A DNA stretch of 64,000 nt from Microbacterium sp. BLY. Its GTDB lineage: Bacteria; Actinomycetota; Actinomycetes; Actinomycetales; Microbacteriaceae. Below, piece after piece: positions 1 to 9,979 of this stretch. The notes under the pieces were generated by a model. That model did no database searches and was not told the DNA's origin. It saw only the letters and a program-made list of their open reading frames with translations. The translations under genes were made by a program, and so were the position numbers. How positions within the stretch are numbered: the first letter of the stretch is position 1; each line of letters opens with the position of its first letter. The DNA is taken from positions 1,178,001-1,242,000 of the forward strand of contig NZ_JAGKSR010000001.1 of the NCBI RefSeq assembly GCF_017939615.1, read 5' to 3'.

Positions 1-1
1 C

Positions 2-1426
2 GTCACGGTGCTCGCACTCCTGCTCGCGCGGCGCCTCGACATCCTGTCGCTGGGGGACGACACCGCGTCGTCGCTCGGGGTGCCGATCCGGTCGACCAGG
101 GCCATCGGGATCCTCCTCGCGGTCACCCTGACGGCGGTCGCGGTGACCCTCGCCGGGCCGATGGGCTTCGTCGGGCTGTGCGCGCCGGTGCTCGCGCGCC
201 TGCTGACCCGGGTGGTGCCGAGCCTGAACCGCCACGTGCTGCTGCTCCCGGCGGCGGGCCTGCTCGGTGCGCTCGTCGTCATCCTCGCCGACGCGCTCCT
301 GCGTGCCCTCATCGGCGCCGAGGCCGCGATCCTCATCCCCACCGGGGTCGCGACGACGCTGCTCGGCGCGATCGTGCTCGTGCTCATGGCCCGGCGGCTC
401 CGCGACGCCGGACCCACGCGCGAGCCTCCGCGGGTGCGCTTCGGAGTCCGCAGCCGTCGGCGCTTCCGGATCACCCTCGCCCTCGTCGCCCTCGGCCTGA
501 TCGGGGTGCTGCTGCTCGGACTGCTCGCCGGCCACACCTGGCTGCTCACCGGCGACATCGCGCTGTGGCTGCAGGGACAGGCTCCCGCGCCCATCGCCTT
601 CGCGCTCGACGAGCGGGCGCCGCGGATCGTGGCCGCCGTGGTCGCCGGCGCCGCGCTCGCCCTCTCCGGCACCGTGATCCAGGGCGTGAGCCGCAACCCG
701 CTCGCGGACCCGAGCATCCTCGGCGTCACCGGCGGCGGCGGGCTCGGCGCGGTGCTGGTGCTCACGAGCATCACGTCGTCGACGGGTGGGCTGATCGCGG
801 GGGCGGTGACGGGCTCGCTGCTCGCCTTCGCCCTGGTCTATCTGCTCTCGTGGCGGGGCGGCCTGAACGCGGACCGGTTCCTGCTGATCGGCATCGGGGT
901 GTCGTACTTCACGGTCTCCCTCACGACCTTCTTCCTGCTGCGCTCGAATCCGTGGGACACCCCGAAGATCTACACCTGGCTCTCCGGGACGACGTACGGC
1001 CGGGTGTGGGAGCAGATCGTCCCCCTGGCGATCGTGCTCGTGATCGCGGTGCCGTTCGTGGCGATGAGCCGCCGGGAGCTCGACGTGCTGTCGCTCGATG
1101 AGGACACCCCGCGACTGGTCGGCATCCGGCTGGAGCCGGTCCGGTTGACGCTGTTGCTGGTGGCGGCCGTCCTCGCGGCGCTGAGCGTGACGGCGATCGG
1201 GGTCATCGGCTTCGTGGGGCTCGTGGCCCCGCACGCCGCCCGGGCGCTGGTGGGGGCGCGGCATTCGCGGGTGATCCCGACGGCGGTGCTCCTCGGCGGG
1301 CTGCTCGTGGGCATCGCGGACACCATCGGCCGGACGGTGATCGCCCCCGCGCAGCTTCCGGCGGGTCTCGTGGTCGCCCTGATCGGCGCCCCGTACTTCG
1401 TCTGGCTGCTCTGGCGCTCCCGCTGA
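2..1426 (+). CDS. FhuB-like fused iron-siderophore ABC permease (5' end cut)
   Basis: Membrane permease that passes ferric-siderophore or a similar chelate into the cytoplasm. The frame is open to the left edge, so the 5' part of the gene lies outside the window. The visible residues are the C-terminal third of one FecCD domain (LDILSLGDDTASSLGV, then GFVGLCAP) followed by a complete second FecCD domain from about residue 150, with the repeated hallmarks LDVLSLDEDT and GFVGLVAPHAAR. Two FecCD domains in one chain is the FhuB arrangement; most homologues are separate FecC and FecD subunits. The substrate cannot be read from the permease. Its binding protein and ATPase would lie to the left. 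The family is certain; the 5' end is unseen. Confidence 0.93.
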   Translation, partial: VTVLALLLARRLDILSLGDDTASSLGVPIRSTRAIGILLAVTLTAVAVTLAGPMGFVGLCAPVLARLLTRVVPSLNRHVLLLPAAGLLGALVVILADALLRALIGAEAAILIPTGVATTLLGAIVLVLMARRLRDAGPTREPPRVRFGVRSRRRFRITLALVALGLIGVLLLGLLAGHTWLLTGDIALWLQGQAPAPIAFALDERAPRIVAAVVAGAALALSGTVIQGVSRNPLADPSILGVTGGGGLGAVLVLTSITSSTGGLIAGAVTGSLLAFALVYLLSWRGGLNADRFLLIGIGVSYFTVSLTTFFLLRSNPWDTPKIYTWLSGTTYGRVWEQIVPLAIVLVIAVPFVAMSRRELDVLSLDEDTPRLVGIRLEPVRLTLLLVAAVLAALSVTAIGVIGFVGLVAPHAARALVGARHSRVIPTAVLLGGLLVGIADTIGRTVIAPAQLPAGLVVALIGAPYFVWLLWRSR

Positions 1427-1443
1427 CCCGCTGCGCATTGCGC

Positions 1444-1478
1444 GAATGGCTCCATCTCCGGGGGAGATGGAGCCATTC
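1444..1478. terminator. Perfect 16-bp stem-loop between convergent genes
   Basis: GAATGGCTCCATCTCC (1444-1459) and its exact complement (1463-1478) flank a GGG loop. It lies 17 bases after the permease stop and 17 bases after the end of the convergent hydrolase, so it can act as a bidirectional terminator. There is no clear T-run. Confidence 0.8.
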
Positions 1479-1495
1479 AGGCGATTCGAACGGGG

Positions 1496-3009
<1,514 letters not shown>

Positions 3010-3075
3010 TTAGCCAAACGCGCGCGCACTGTCAAGGCCATCCCCGTCCGCGCGGCCCGCCCGTATGGTGCAGGC

Positions 3076-3891
3076 ATGGAGACCTCGACGAAGGGCATCG
3101 CCCGCCAGAGCATCGTGATCGCCGCCGCCGTGTTCATGCTGATCGCGGCGACCGTCGGCGCCGGAGCGTTCGGCGGCGAATCCGTCGACGAGCTGCAGAA
3201 CGGTGCCCTCTCGGCCCAGGGCTCGTACCTCGCCCCCGCCGGACCGGCCTTCTCGATCTGGTCGCTCATCTACGCGGGACTGCTCGCCTACACCGTGTGG
3301 CAGGCGCTCCCCGCCCAGCGGCAGGACGAACGCCAGCAGGCGGTCGGCGGCTGGATCGCCGTCTCGATGGTGCTGAACGGCCTCTGGCTGGTGACCGCGC
3401 GGTACCTGACGCTCTGGCTCACGGTGCTCGTGATCGCCCTCCTGCTGGCCACCCTCGCCCGCATCATCGTGCTGCTGGGGCGCTTCCCCGCCCGCACCCT
3501 CGCCGACCGCCTCCTCACCGACGGAGCGAACGGCCTCCACTTCGGCTGGGTGACGATCGCGACGGTCGCGAACACCGCCGCCTGGCTCACCCAGACCGCC
3601 CCGGGGATCGGCGCGGGCGCCCCCGAGGCGTGGGCCGTGGCCGTCCTCGTGGTCGTGCTGGTGATCGGCGCCGCCTCGGCCTGGTTCACGGGGCGGGTCG
3701 TCCCCGCGCTCGCGACCGCCTGGGGCCTGAGCTGGCTCGCGGTCGGACGTCTCACGGGTGAGCCGGAGAGCACCCCGACCGCGATCACCGCGATCGTCGT
3801 CGCGGTCCTGCTCGTCGTCGTCGGCACCGTCGCGGTGCTCCGTCGCCGTCGCGTCGCCGGCACACGCGACCGCGCGCCGCTCGGCCGCTAG
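3076..3891 (+). CDS. TspO/MBR-related tryptophan-rich membrane protein
   Basis: Integral membrane protein of 271 residues with about seven hydrophobic segments. The segment PAGPAFSIWSLIYAG (54-68) resembles the TspO signature region (Pro-rich, then W-x-x-x-Y), and later helices are Trp-rich. TspO proteins bind porphyrins and are linked to stress signalling. This one is longer than classical TspO (about 160 residues), so the function is not assured. A TATGGT element lies at -12 to -7 before the ATG (3064-3069) with no Shine-Dalgarno sequence, which indicates leaderless translation. It converges with kdpE; the two stop codons share the bases CTAG (3888-3891). Confidence 0.75.
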   Translation: METSTKGIARQSIVIAAAVFMLIAATVGAGAFGGESVDELQNGALSAQGSYLAPAGPAFSIWSLIYAGLLAYTVWQALPAQRQDERQQAVGGWIAVSMVLNGLWLVTARYLTLWLTVLVIALLLATLARIIVLLGRFPARTLADRLLTDGANGLHFGWVTIATVANTAAWLTQTAPGIGAGAPEAWAVAVLVVVLVIGAASAWFTGRVVPALATAWGLSWLAVGRLTGEPESTPTAITAIVVAVLLVVVGTVAVLRRRRVAGTRDRAPLGR

Positions 3892-4559
3892 AGGACCAGC
3901 CGGTACCCCATGCCCGACTCGGTGAGCAGGTGCGCGGGGGCGGAGGGCTCGCGCTCGAGCTTCTTGCGCAGCTGCGACATGTACAGCCGCAGGTAGCCGG
4001 AGTCCGACACCTGCGCGCTGCCCCAGATCTCCTTGAGGAGGTCCTGCCGCGTCACCAGTGCACCGGGATGCCGGGCCAGGTGCTCCAGCATCCGCCACTC
4101 CGTCGGGGTCAGGTGCACCCGGGTCCCCGCGCGGGTGACGGTCTTCGTGGCGAGATCCACCACGACGTCCCCGAAGGCGACGACCGACTCGCCGTTCGCC
4201 GCGACCGCCCGACGGGACAGCGCGCGCAGCCGGGCGAGCAGCTCGTCCACCTGGAAGGGTTTGGTGACGAAGTCGTCGGCGCCCGCATCCAGGGCCTCGA
4301 CCTTGTCGGCCGAGCCCGTCCGCCCCGACACGACGATGATGGGCACGTTCGTCCAGCCGCGGAGGGCCTGGATGACCTCGATGCCGTCGAGCCGGGGCAT
4401 GCCGAGGTCGAGCATGATGAGGTCGGGATGCGCCTGCGCGGCCGCGGCGATCGCGGCGGCGCCGTCCGCGGCCACGACGACCTCGTAGCCGTGGGCCGCC
4501 AGCGTGATCCGCAGCGCCCGCACCATCTGGGGGTCGTCGTCGGCGATGAGGAGCTTCAC
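3888..4559 (-). CDS. kdpE: KdpE response regulator
   Basis: OmpR/PhoB-class response regulator of 223 residues, partner of KdpD in potassium and turgor sensing. The receiver domain (1-115) shows the acidic pocket DDD (7-9), phospho-acceptor Asp51 in IMLDLGMP, and Lys100 in VTKPF. The C-terminal winged helix (about 130-223) carries TPTEWRMLEHLARHPG and the recognition region DSGYLRLYMSQLRKKL. Its ATG overlaps the kdpD stop (ATGA), and it is the last gene of the kdp operon. The 11-bp-spaced direct repeats upstream of the kdp operon and of the KimA-like gene are candidate binding sites. Confidence 0.96.
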   Translation of the reverse strand: MKLLIADDDPQMVRALRITLAAHGYEVVVAADGAAAIAAAAQAHPDLIMLDLGMPRLDGIEVIQALRGWTNVPIIVVSGRTGSADKVEALDAGADDFVTKPFQVDELLARLRALSRRAVAANGESVVAFGDVVVDLATKTVTRAGTRVHLTPTEWRMLEHLARHPGALVTRQDLLKEIWGSAQVSDSGYLRLYMSQLRKKLEREPSAPAHLLTESGMGYRLVL

Positions 4560-7117
4560 TCCGTCCCCTCCGTGTCGGAAGATCCTGCGGCGAGCGGCAG
4601 GGAGATGACCATGGTGAGTCCGCCCCCGGGGGTGTCCTCCGGTGTCAGGCTACCGCCCATGCCCTCGGTGAAACCGCGCGACAGCGCGAGTCCGAGTCCG
4701 AGCCCGGTCGAGTTGTCCGTGTCGCCGAAGCGCTGGAACGGCTGGAAGACACGATCGCGCCGCTCCGGGGCGATGCCCTCGCCGCGGTCGATGACGCGCA
4801 GCTCAGCCCGGTCGCCCAGGCGGCTGGTCGACACGAGGACGCGGCTGCCCTCCGGCGCGTGCCGGTGCGCGTTGGCGAGCACGTTCACCAGCACGCGCTG
4901 CAGCAGCACCGGGTCGGCGTGCAACGGCGGCAGATCGGGGTCGAGTGCCAGCTCGACGTCGCCGGGGCCGAGGCCGAGCTCGTCCACCGCTGCCAGCACG
5001 GGCCCGGCGGCATCGATGCGCGCGGCCGAGACGGCGAGCACGCCCGCCTCCACCCGGCTCACGTCGAGGAGGTCGGTGACGAGCGTCGAGAGCGTCGCCA
5101 GGCTCTCGTCCGCCGTCGCCAGCAGCTCGGCGCGGTCGGCGTCGGACAGACCGTGGGCGCCGCGGAGCCCGCCGATCGCCGCCACCGCCGAGGCCAGCGG
5201 ACGCCGCAGGTCGTGACTCACGGCGGAGAGCAGCGCGCTGCGCACCTGGTCGGTCTCCGCGAGCGACTCCGCCTCGCGCGCCGTCGCCCGGAGGTCGGTG
5301 TGCTCGATGGCCGCGGCGAGCTGCGCGACGATCGCGTCGAGCAGCCGACGCTCGGGGCCGGCGATCGGCTCGCCGTTGAGTTCGAGCATCGCGCGCGGCC
5401 CGCCGCCGGGCACCGTCCCGACCGGGATGGTCGTGGCGCGGCCGTCCGGCACCGGCTCGCCGTCGCTCGCCAGCACCTCGCCGGCGGGCGTGAGCAGCCG
5501 CACCCCGCTGAGCCCGAACGCCTCCCTGGTGCGGCTGACGAGGGCGAGCACGGCGTTGTCGCCGCGGAGCACGTTGCCCGCGACGGCCGCGAGCAGCTCG
5601 GCCTCGGCCGTCGCGCGCTGCGCGGTCCGTGCGCGGCGGGCGGCCTGGTCGACGATGACGCTCACGAGGATCGCGATGATGACGTACAGGGTGAGGGCGA
5701 GCACGTGCAGCGGATGCGCGATCGTGATCGTGAACAGCGGGGCGACGAAGAGGAAGTCGAGGGTGATGCCGGAGAGCACGGCCGCGAACACCGCCGGGCG
5801 GATGCCGCCGATCAGGGAGACGACGACCACGAGGAGCTGGTAGGCGAGCACCTCGGCCGTGATCGACTCCGGGCTGCGGAACGTGAACATGAGCCAGGAC
5901 AGCAGCGGGCCGAACACCAGGGCGACGCCGAAGCCCAGCGCCTGCCGTCGCCAGCCGAGCGCCCCGCCGGTGATGCGGGGCAGCGCGAGCCGGCCACCGG
6001 CGGCGGCATGGGTGACGATGTGCACGTCGATGTCGCCCGAGCGGCGGATGACCTCGGCGCCGATCCCCGGTCCGGTGAGCGCGGCGGCGAGGCGGCCGCG
6101 GCGGCTCACGCCGATCACGAGCTGGGTGGCGTCGGCGCCCTGGGCGAATTCGACGAGCGTCGCCGGGATGTCGTCGCCGACCACCTGGTGGTAGGTGCCC
6201 CCGAGGGACTCGACGAGGGAGCGCTGGGCGGCGAGCGCGCCGGGGGTCTCGCCGCGCAGACCGTCCTGGGCGGTGACGTGCACCGCGAGCAGCTCGCCGC
6301 CGGCGGACCGGGCGGCGATGCGGGCCCCGCGGCGCAGCAGCGTCTCGCCCTCCGGCCCGCCGGTGAGGGCGACGACCACGCGTTCGCGGGCCTGCCACGC
6401 TCCGGCGATGCCCTGTTCGGCGCGGTAGGTGCGCAGCGCGCTGTCCACCTCGTCCGCGAGCCACAGCAGCGCGAGCTCCCGCAGGGCCGTGAGGTTGCCC
6501 AGCCGGAAGTAGTGCGAGAGCGCGGCGTCGATGCGCTCCGCGGGGTAGACGAGACCCGCGGCGAGGCGGTCGCGGAGCGTCTGCGGGGCGAGGTCGACGA
6601 CCTCGATCTCGTCCGCGGCGCGGACCACCGCGTCCGGGATGGTCTCGCGCTGGGCGATGCCGGTGATCTTCTCCACGACCGCGTTCAGCGACTCGATGTG
6701 CTGCACGTTCACGGTGGTGACGACATCGATCCCCGCGTCCAGCAGCTCCTCCACGTCCTGCCAGCGCTGGCGGTTGCGGGAGCCGGGCGCGTTCGTGTGG
6801 GCGAACTCGTCGACGAGGGCGATCTCCGGAGCGCGGGCGAGCACCGCGTCGAGGTCGAGTTCGGAGAGCGTCACCCCGCGATGCGCGTCCTCCCGGCGCG
6901 GCACTTCGGGCAGCCCCGCCGTGAGTGCCGCGGTGGCGGCGCGGCCGTGGGTCTCGACGATGGCGATGACCACGTCGCGGCCCTCGTCGCGCAGCCGCCG
7001 GCCCTCCGCGAGCATCTCGAAGGTCTTCCCGACGCCGGGTGCGGCACCGAGGAGCACGCGCAGTCGCCCGCGCCGGGTCCTGTCCGTCGCGGGGCGCGGC
7101 GGCGGCTCTGCGCTCAT
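4556..7117 (-). CDS. kdpD: KdpD sensor histidine kinase
   Basis: Membrane sensor kinase of 853 residues, within the family range. Order of domains: KdpD N-terminal ATP-binding domain with Walker A GAAPGVGKT (24-32), a universal-stress-like domain (about 245-370), four transmembrane helices (about 400-510), a GAF-like region, then the DHp helix with phospho-accepting His635 in SAVSHDLRRPL. The catalytic domain has an N box NVLANAHRHAPEG, a G1 box DRGEGI and a G2 box GLGLGLALS. It phosphorylates KdpE when potassium is limiting. The start overlaps the kdpC stop by 4 bases, so the two-component genes are translated with the pump genes. Confidence 0.96.
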   Translation of the reverse strand: MSAEPPPRPATDRTRRGRLRVLLGAAPGVGKTFEMLAEGRRLRDEGRDVVIAIVETHGRAATAALTAGLPEVPRREDAHRGVTLSELDLDAVLARAPEIALVDEFAHTNAPGSRNRQRWQDVEELLDAGIDVVTTVNVQHIESLNAVVEKITGIAQRETIPDAVVRAADEIEVVDLAPQTLRDRLAAGLVYPAERIDAALSHYFRLGNLTALRELALLWLADEVDSALRTYRAEQGIAGAWQARERVVVALTGGPEGETLLRRGARIAARSAGGELLAVHVTAQDGLRGETPGALAAQRSLVESLGGTYHQVVGDDIPATLVEFAQGADATQLVIGVSRRGRLAAALTGPGIGAEVIRRSGDIDVHIVTHAAAGGRLALPRITGGALGWRRQALGFGVALVFGPLLSWLMFTFRSPESITAEVLAYQLLVVVVSLIGGIRPAVFAAVLSGITLDFLFVAPLFTITIAHPLHVLALTLYVIIAILVSVIVDQAARRARTAQRATAEAELLAAVAGNVLRGDNAVLALVSRTREAFGLSGVRLLTPAGEVLASDGEPVPDGRATTIPVGTVPGGGPRAMLELNGEPIAGPERRLLDAIVAQLAAAIEHTDLRATAREAESLAETDQVRSALLSAVSHDLRRPLASAVAAIGGLRGAHGLSDADRAELLATADESLATLSTLVTDLLDVSRVEAGVLAVSAARIDAAGPVLAAVDELGLGPGDVELALDPDLPPLHADPVLLQRVLVNVLANAHRHAPEGSRVLVSTSRLGDRAELRVIDRGEGIAPERRDRVFQPFQRFGDTDNSTGLGLGLALSRGFTEGMGGSLTPEDTPGGGLTMVISLPLAAGSSDTEGTE

Positions 7118-7719
7118 GCACCCTCCCGGTCGTCGAGTGCGAGATTCAGCTCCGCGACGTTGATGCGCTCCTCGCCGAGGAACCCCAGGTCCCGCCCTTG
7201 AATCCTAGACTCCACCAGCGTCAGGACCTCGTCTTCGGGCAGGCCGCGGGCGGCCGCCACCCGCGGCACCTGGAGCAGGGCGTAGGCGACGCTGATGTGC
7301 GGGTCGAGACCGGAGCCGGACGCGGTCACGGCATCCGCGGGCACCCGGGAGGGGGCCACCCCCTCCCGGGCGGCGATCTCGGCCTTCCGTGCGGCGATCG
7401 CGGCGACGAGGTCGGGATTCTCCGGACCGAGGTTGCTGCCGCCCGAGGCCGCCCCGTCGTACCCGTCGCCGGCCACCGACGGGCGGGACTGGAAGTACTC
7501 CGGCAGGGCGTCGCCCTCGGCGTCCGTGAAGGACTGTCCGATGAGCGCGCTGCCGCGGTCGCCGGGGAGCATCGAGCCGTTCGCCTGTGCGGGGAGGAGG
7601 AGCTGGCCGATGCCGGTGACGAGCAGCGTGTACCCCACGCCGAGGACGAGGGTGAGGACGAGCATCGCGCGGACGGCGACACCGGCGGTGCGCATCGTGG
7701 TGCGGGTGGTGGACGACAT
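7114..7719 (-). CDS. kdpC: KdpC subunit of the potassium-transporting ATPase
   Basis: Single-pass membrane subunit of the KdpFABC potassium pump, 201 residues. There is one N-terminal hydrophobic helix (about 13-40), then a soluble domain with the family motifs YFQSRPS, GSNLGPENP and ASGSGLDPHIS. KdpC stabilises the complex and helps ATP and potassium binding. The ATG follows the kdpB stop by 20 bases with a GAAAGGAACGCC ribosome site, and the stop overlaps kdpD. Length and motifs are normal. Confidence 0.96.
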   Translation of the reverse strand: MSSTTRTTMRTAGVAVRAMLVLTLVLGVGYTLLVTGIGQLLLPAQANGSMLPGDRGSALIGQSFTDAEGDALPEYFQSRPSVAGDGYDGAASGGSNLGPENPDLVAAIAARKAEIAAREGVAPSRVPADAVTASGSGLDPHISVAYALLQVPRVAAARGLPEDEVLTLVESRIQGRDLGFLGEERINVAELNLALDDREGA

Positions 7720-7739
7720 GGCGTTCCTTTCGCGCCCGG

Positions 7740-9977
7740 TCAGAAGCCGGGGAGGAGGCTGACGAGGAGGTCGATGAGCTTGATGCCCACGAACGGGGCG
7801 ATGACCCCGCCGAGGCCGTAGACGAGAAGGTTCCGCTGCAGGATCTGCGAGGCGCTCGCCGGCCGGTACGTCACGCCGCGCAGCGCGAGCGGGATGAGGA
7901 ACACGATCACGAGGGCGTTGAAGATGATCGCGCTCGTGACCGCGGAGGCCGGGGAGTGCAAATGCATGATGTTCAGCGCCGCGAGGCCCGGGAACACGCC
8001 CATGAACATCGCCGGGATGATGGCGAAGTACTTCGCGATGTCGTTCGCGAGCGAGAACGTCGTCAGGGCGCCGCGGGTGATGAGCAGCTGCTTGCCGATG
8101 CGGACGATGTCGATGAGCTTGGTCGGGTCGGAGTCGAGGTCGACCATGTTGCCGGCCTCCTTGGCCGCCGACGTGCCCGTGTTCATCGCGACGCCGACGT
8201 CGGCCTGGGCGAGCGCGGGGGCGTCGTTCGTGCCGTCGCCGGTCATCGCGACGAGGCGCCCGCCCTCCTGCTCGCGGCGGATGAGCGCGAGCTTGTCCTC
8301 CGGGGTGGCCTCGGCGAGGTAGTCGTCGACGCCCGCCTCGGCCGCGATCGCCTTCGCGGTGAGCGGGTTGTCGCCGGTGATCATGACGGTGCGGATGCCC
8401 ATGCTGCGCAGCTCGTCGAACCGTTCGCGCAGGCCGTCCTTGACGATGTCCTTGAGGTGCACGACCCCGAGGATCCGCGCTTCGACCGCCGGGGTCCCCG
8501 AGTCGGGGTGGGTCCCTGAGTCGGGGTGGGTCCCTGAGCCTGTCGAAGGGCCCTGCACCGCGACGACGAGAGGCGTGCCGCCGCCCGAGGCGACCCCGTC
8601 GACGAGGGCCGTGAGCTCGTCGCCGGGGGCTCGCCCGAGCCAGGCCGCGACGGCCGAGGCGGCGCCCTTGCGGATCTGGGTGCCGTCGGCGAGGTCGAGC
8701 CCGCTCATGCGCGTCTGCGCCGTGAACGGGACGACGACGGCATCCGCGGGGGCTGCCACCCGGATTCCGCGGGAGGCGGCGAGCTGGACGATCGACGCCC
8801 CCTCCGGGGTCGGGTCGGCGAGGGAGGACAGGGCGGCGGTGCGCAGCAGATCGTCCGCCTCCACGCCGGTCAGCGGCAGCACCGCATGGGCGCGACGGTT
8901 GCCGTGGGTGATGGTGCCGGTCTTGTCGAGGAGCAGCGTGGTGACGTCGCCGGCGGCCTCGACCGCGCGCCCCGACATCGCCAGCACGTTGCGCTGCACG
9001 AGCCGGTCCATGCCCGCGATGCCGATGGCCGAGAGGAGGGCGCCGATGGTGGTCGGGATGAGGCAGACGAGCAGGGCGATGAGGACGGGGATGCTCACCG
9101 GCGAGGCCGCGTACGACGCGATCGGGTTCAGCGCGAGCACCACCACGACGAACACGATCGACAGGCTCGCGAGGAGGATGTTCAGGGCGATCTCGTTCGG
9201 GGTGCGCTGCCGGCTGGCGCCTTCGACGAGGGCGATCATGCGGTCGACGAACGTCTCCCCGGGCTTCGATGTGATGCGCACGACGATCCGGTCGGACAGC
9301 ACCCGGGTGCCGCCGGTGACGGCACTGCGGTCGCCGCCGGATTCGCGGACCACCGGGGCGCTCTCGCCGGTGATGGCCGATTCGTCGACGGTCGCGATGC
9401 CCGCGACGATGTCGCCGTCGCCCGGGATCAGCTCGCCCGCGGAGACGATCACGAGGTCGTCGCGCTGCAGTTCCGCCGACGACACCCTCTCCGTCCGCGC
9501 TTCGACAAGCTCAGTGACCCACGCGGACTCCTGGGTCCCTGAGCCCGCGCCCTGGGTCCCTGAGCCTGTCGAAGGGGCCATCACCCGCCGCGCCATCGTC
9601 TGGGTGCGGGTGTTCCGCAGGCTCGCGGCCTGCGCCTTGCCCCGCCCCTCCGCCACCGACTCCGCGACGTTCGCGAAGAGCACGGTCAGCCACAGCCAGA
9701 TCGCGATGCCCCAGGTGAACGCCGCAGGGACGGGGGTGCCGCCGGAGGAGGCGGGCCCGCCGAGGAAGGGCTCGGCGATCGCGAGGACGGTCGTGAACGC
9801 GGCGCCGACCCAGACGAGGAGCATCACGGGGTTGCGTACGAGGGCGGCCGGGTTGAGCTTGCGCAGCGCCCCCGGGAGCGCCTGCACGAGCTGCGCACCC
9901 CCGAAGGAGCGCGGCGGCCGGGGTGTGGCGGACGCCGGGGCGTCCTGCTGTTCGGGAGGCGTGGTCAGGAGGGTCAT
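7740..9977 (-). CDS. kdpB: KdpB P-type ATPase subunit with two repeat-encoded insertions
   Basis: Catalytic P-type ATPase subunit of the KdpFABC pump. Phosphorylation loop [10 protein letters not shown] has Asp351; the dephosphorylation loop is TGES (about 203-206) and the hinge [10 protein letters not shown]. At 745 residues it is longer than the usual 680-700. The excess maps to two low-complexity stretches. Residues 134-164 ([16 protein letters not shown]...) sit before the actuator domain, and residues 476-499 ([20 protein letters not shown]) sit in the nucleotide-binding domain just before [13 protein letters not shown]. Both are in-frame copies of the chromosomal CTTCGACAGGCTCAG repeat. 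The core motifs are intact, so the protein is probably functional. The start ATG at 9977 lies 2 bases after the kdpA stop. Confidence 0.95.
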   Translation of the reverse strand: MTLLTTPPEQQDAPASATPRPPRSFGGAQLVQALPGALRKLNPAALVRNPVMLLVWVGAAFTTVLAIAEPFLGGPASSGGTPVPAAFTWGIAIWLWLTVLFANVAESVAEGRGKAQAASLRNTRTQTMARRVMAPSTGSGTQGAGSGTQESAWVTELVEARTERVSSAELQRDDLVIVSAGELIPGDGDIVAGIATVDESAITGESAPVVRESGGDRSAVTGGTRVLSDRIVVRITSKPGETFVDRMIALVEGASRQRTPNEIALNILLASLSIVFVVVVLALNPIASYAASPVSIPVLIALLVCLIPTTIGALLSAIGIAGMDRLVQRNVLAMSGRAVEAAGDVTTLLLDKTGTITHGNRRAHAVLPLTGVEADDLLRTAALSSLADPTPEGASIVQLAASRGIRVAAPADAVVVPFTAQTRMSGLDLADGTQIRKGAASAVAAWLGRAPGDELTALVDGVASGGGTPLVVAVQGPSTGSGTHPDSGTHPDSGTPAVEARILGVVHLKDIVKDGLRERFDELRSMGIRTVMITGDNPLTAKAIAAEAGVDDYLAEATPEDKLALIRREQEGGRLVAMTGDGTNDAPALAQADVGVAMNTGTSAAKEAGNMVDLDSDPTKLIDIVRIGKQLLITRGALTTFSLANDIAKYFAIIPAMFMGVFPGLAALNIMHLHSPASAVTSAIIFNALVIVFLIPLALRGVTYRPASASQILQRNLLVYGLGGVIAPFVGIKLIDLLVSLLPGF
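8500..8550. repeat. Interspersed repeat plus 18-bp tandem inside kdpB
   Basis: GGGTCCCTGAGCCTGTCGAA begins at 8528 (copy to 8550) and belongs to the CTTCGACAGGCTCAG family. It is preceded by two exact 18-bp tandem units, GAGTCGGGGTGGGTCCCT, at 8500-8517 and 8518-8535. The segment is translated in KdpB as [19 protein letters not shown]. Confidence 0.9.
9499..9577. repeat. Inverted pair of interspersed repeats inside kdpB
   Basis: GCTTCGACAAGCTCAGTGAC begins at 9499 (copy to 9521), and a reverse-oriented copy, TGGGTCCCTGAGCCTGTCGA, begins at 9553 (to 9577). A partial copy (TGGGTCCCTGAG) lies at 9532-9543. The arms can form an imperfect hairpin. In KdpB the segment reads as [16 protein letters not shown] followed by WVTELVEA. 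Confidence 0.88.
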
Positions 9978-9979
9978 GG

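Noticed and set aside
4859..7201. 780-codon open frame antisense to kdpD
   Set aside because: It mirrors kdpD in the GC-rich complementary frame, with low-complexity Arg/Glu/Gly/Asp composition and no recognisable domain. KdpD is certain.
8500..8550. CRISPR-like array in kdpB
   Set aside because: Only two 18-bp units are in direct tandem without spacers, in a coding frame, and no cas gene is near.
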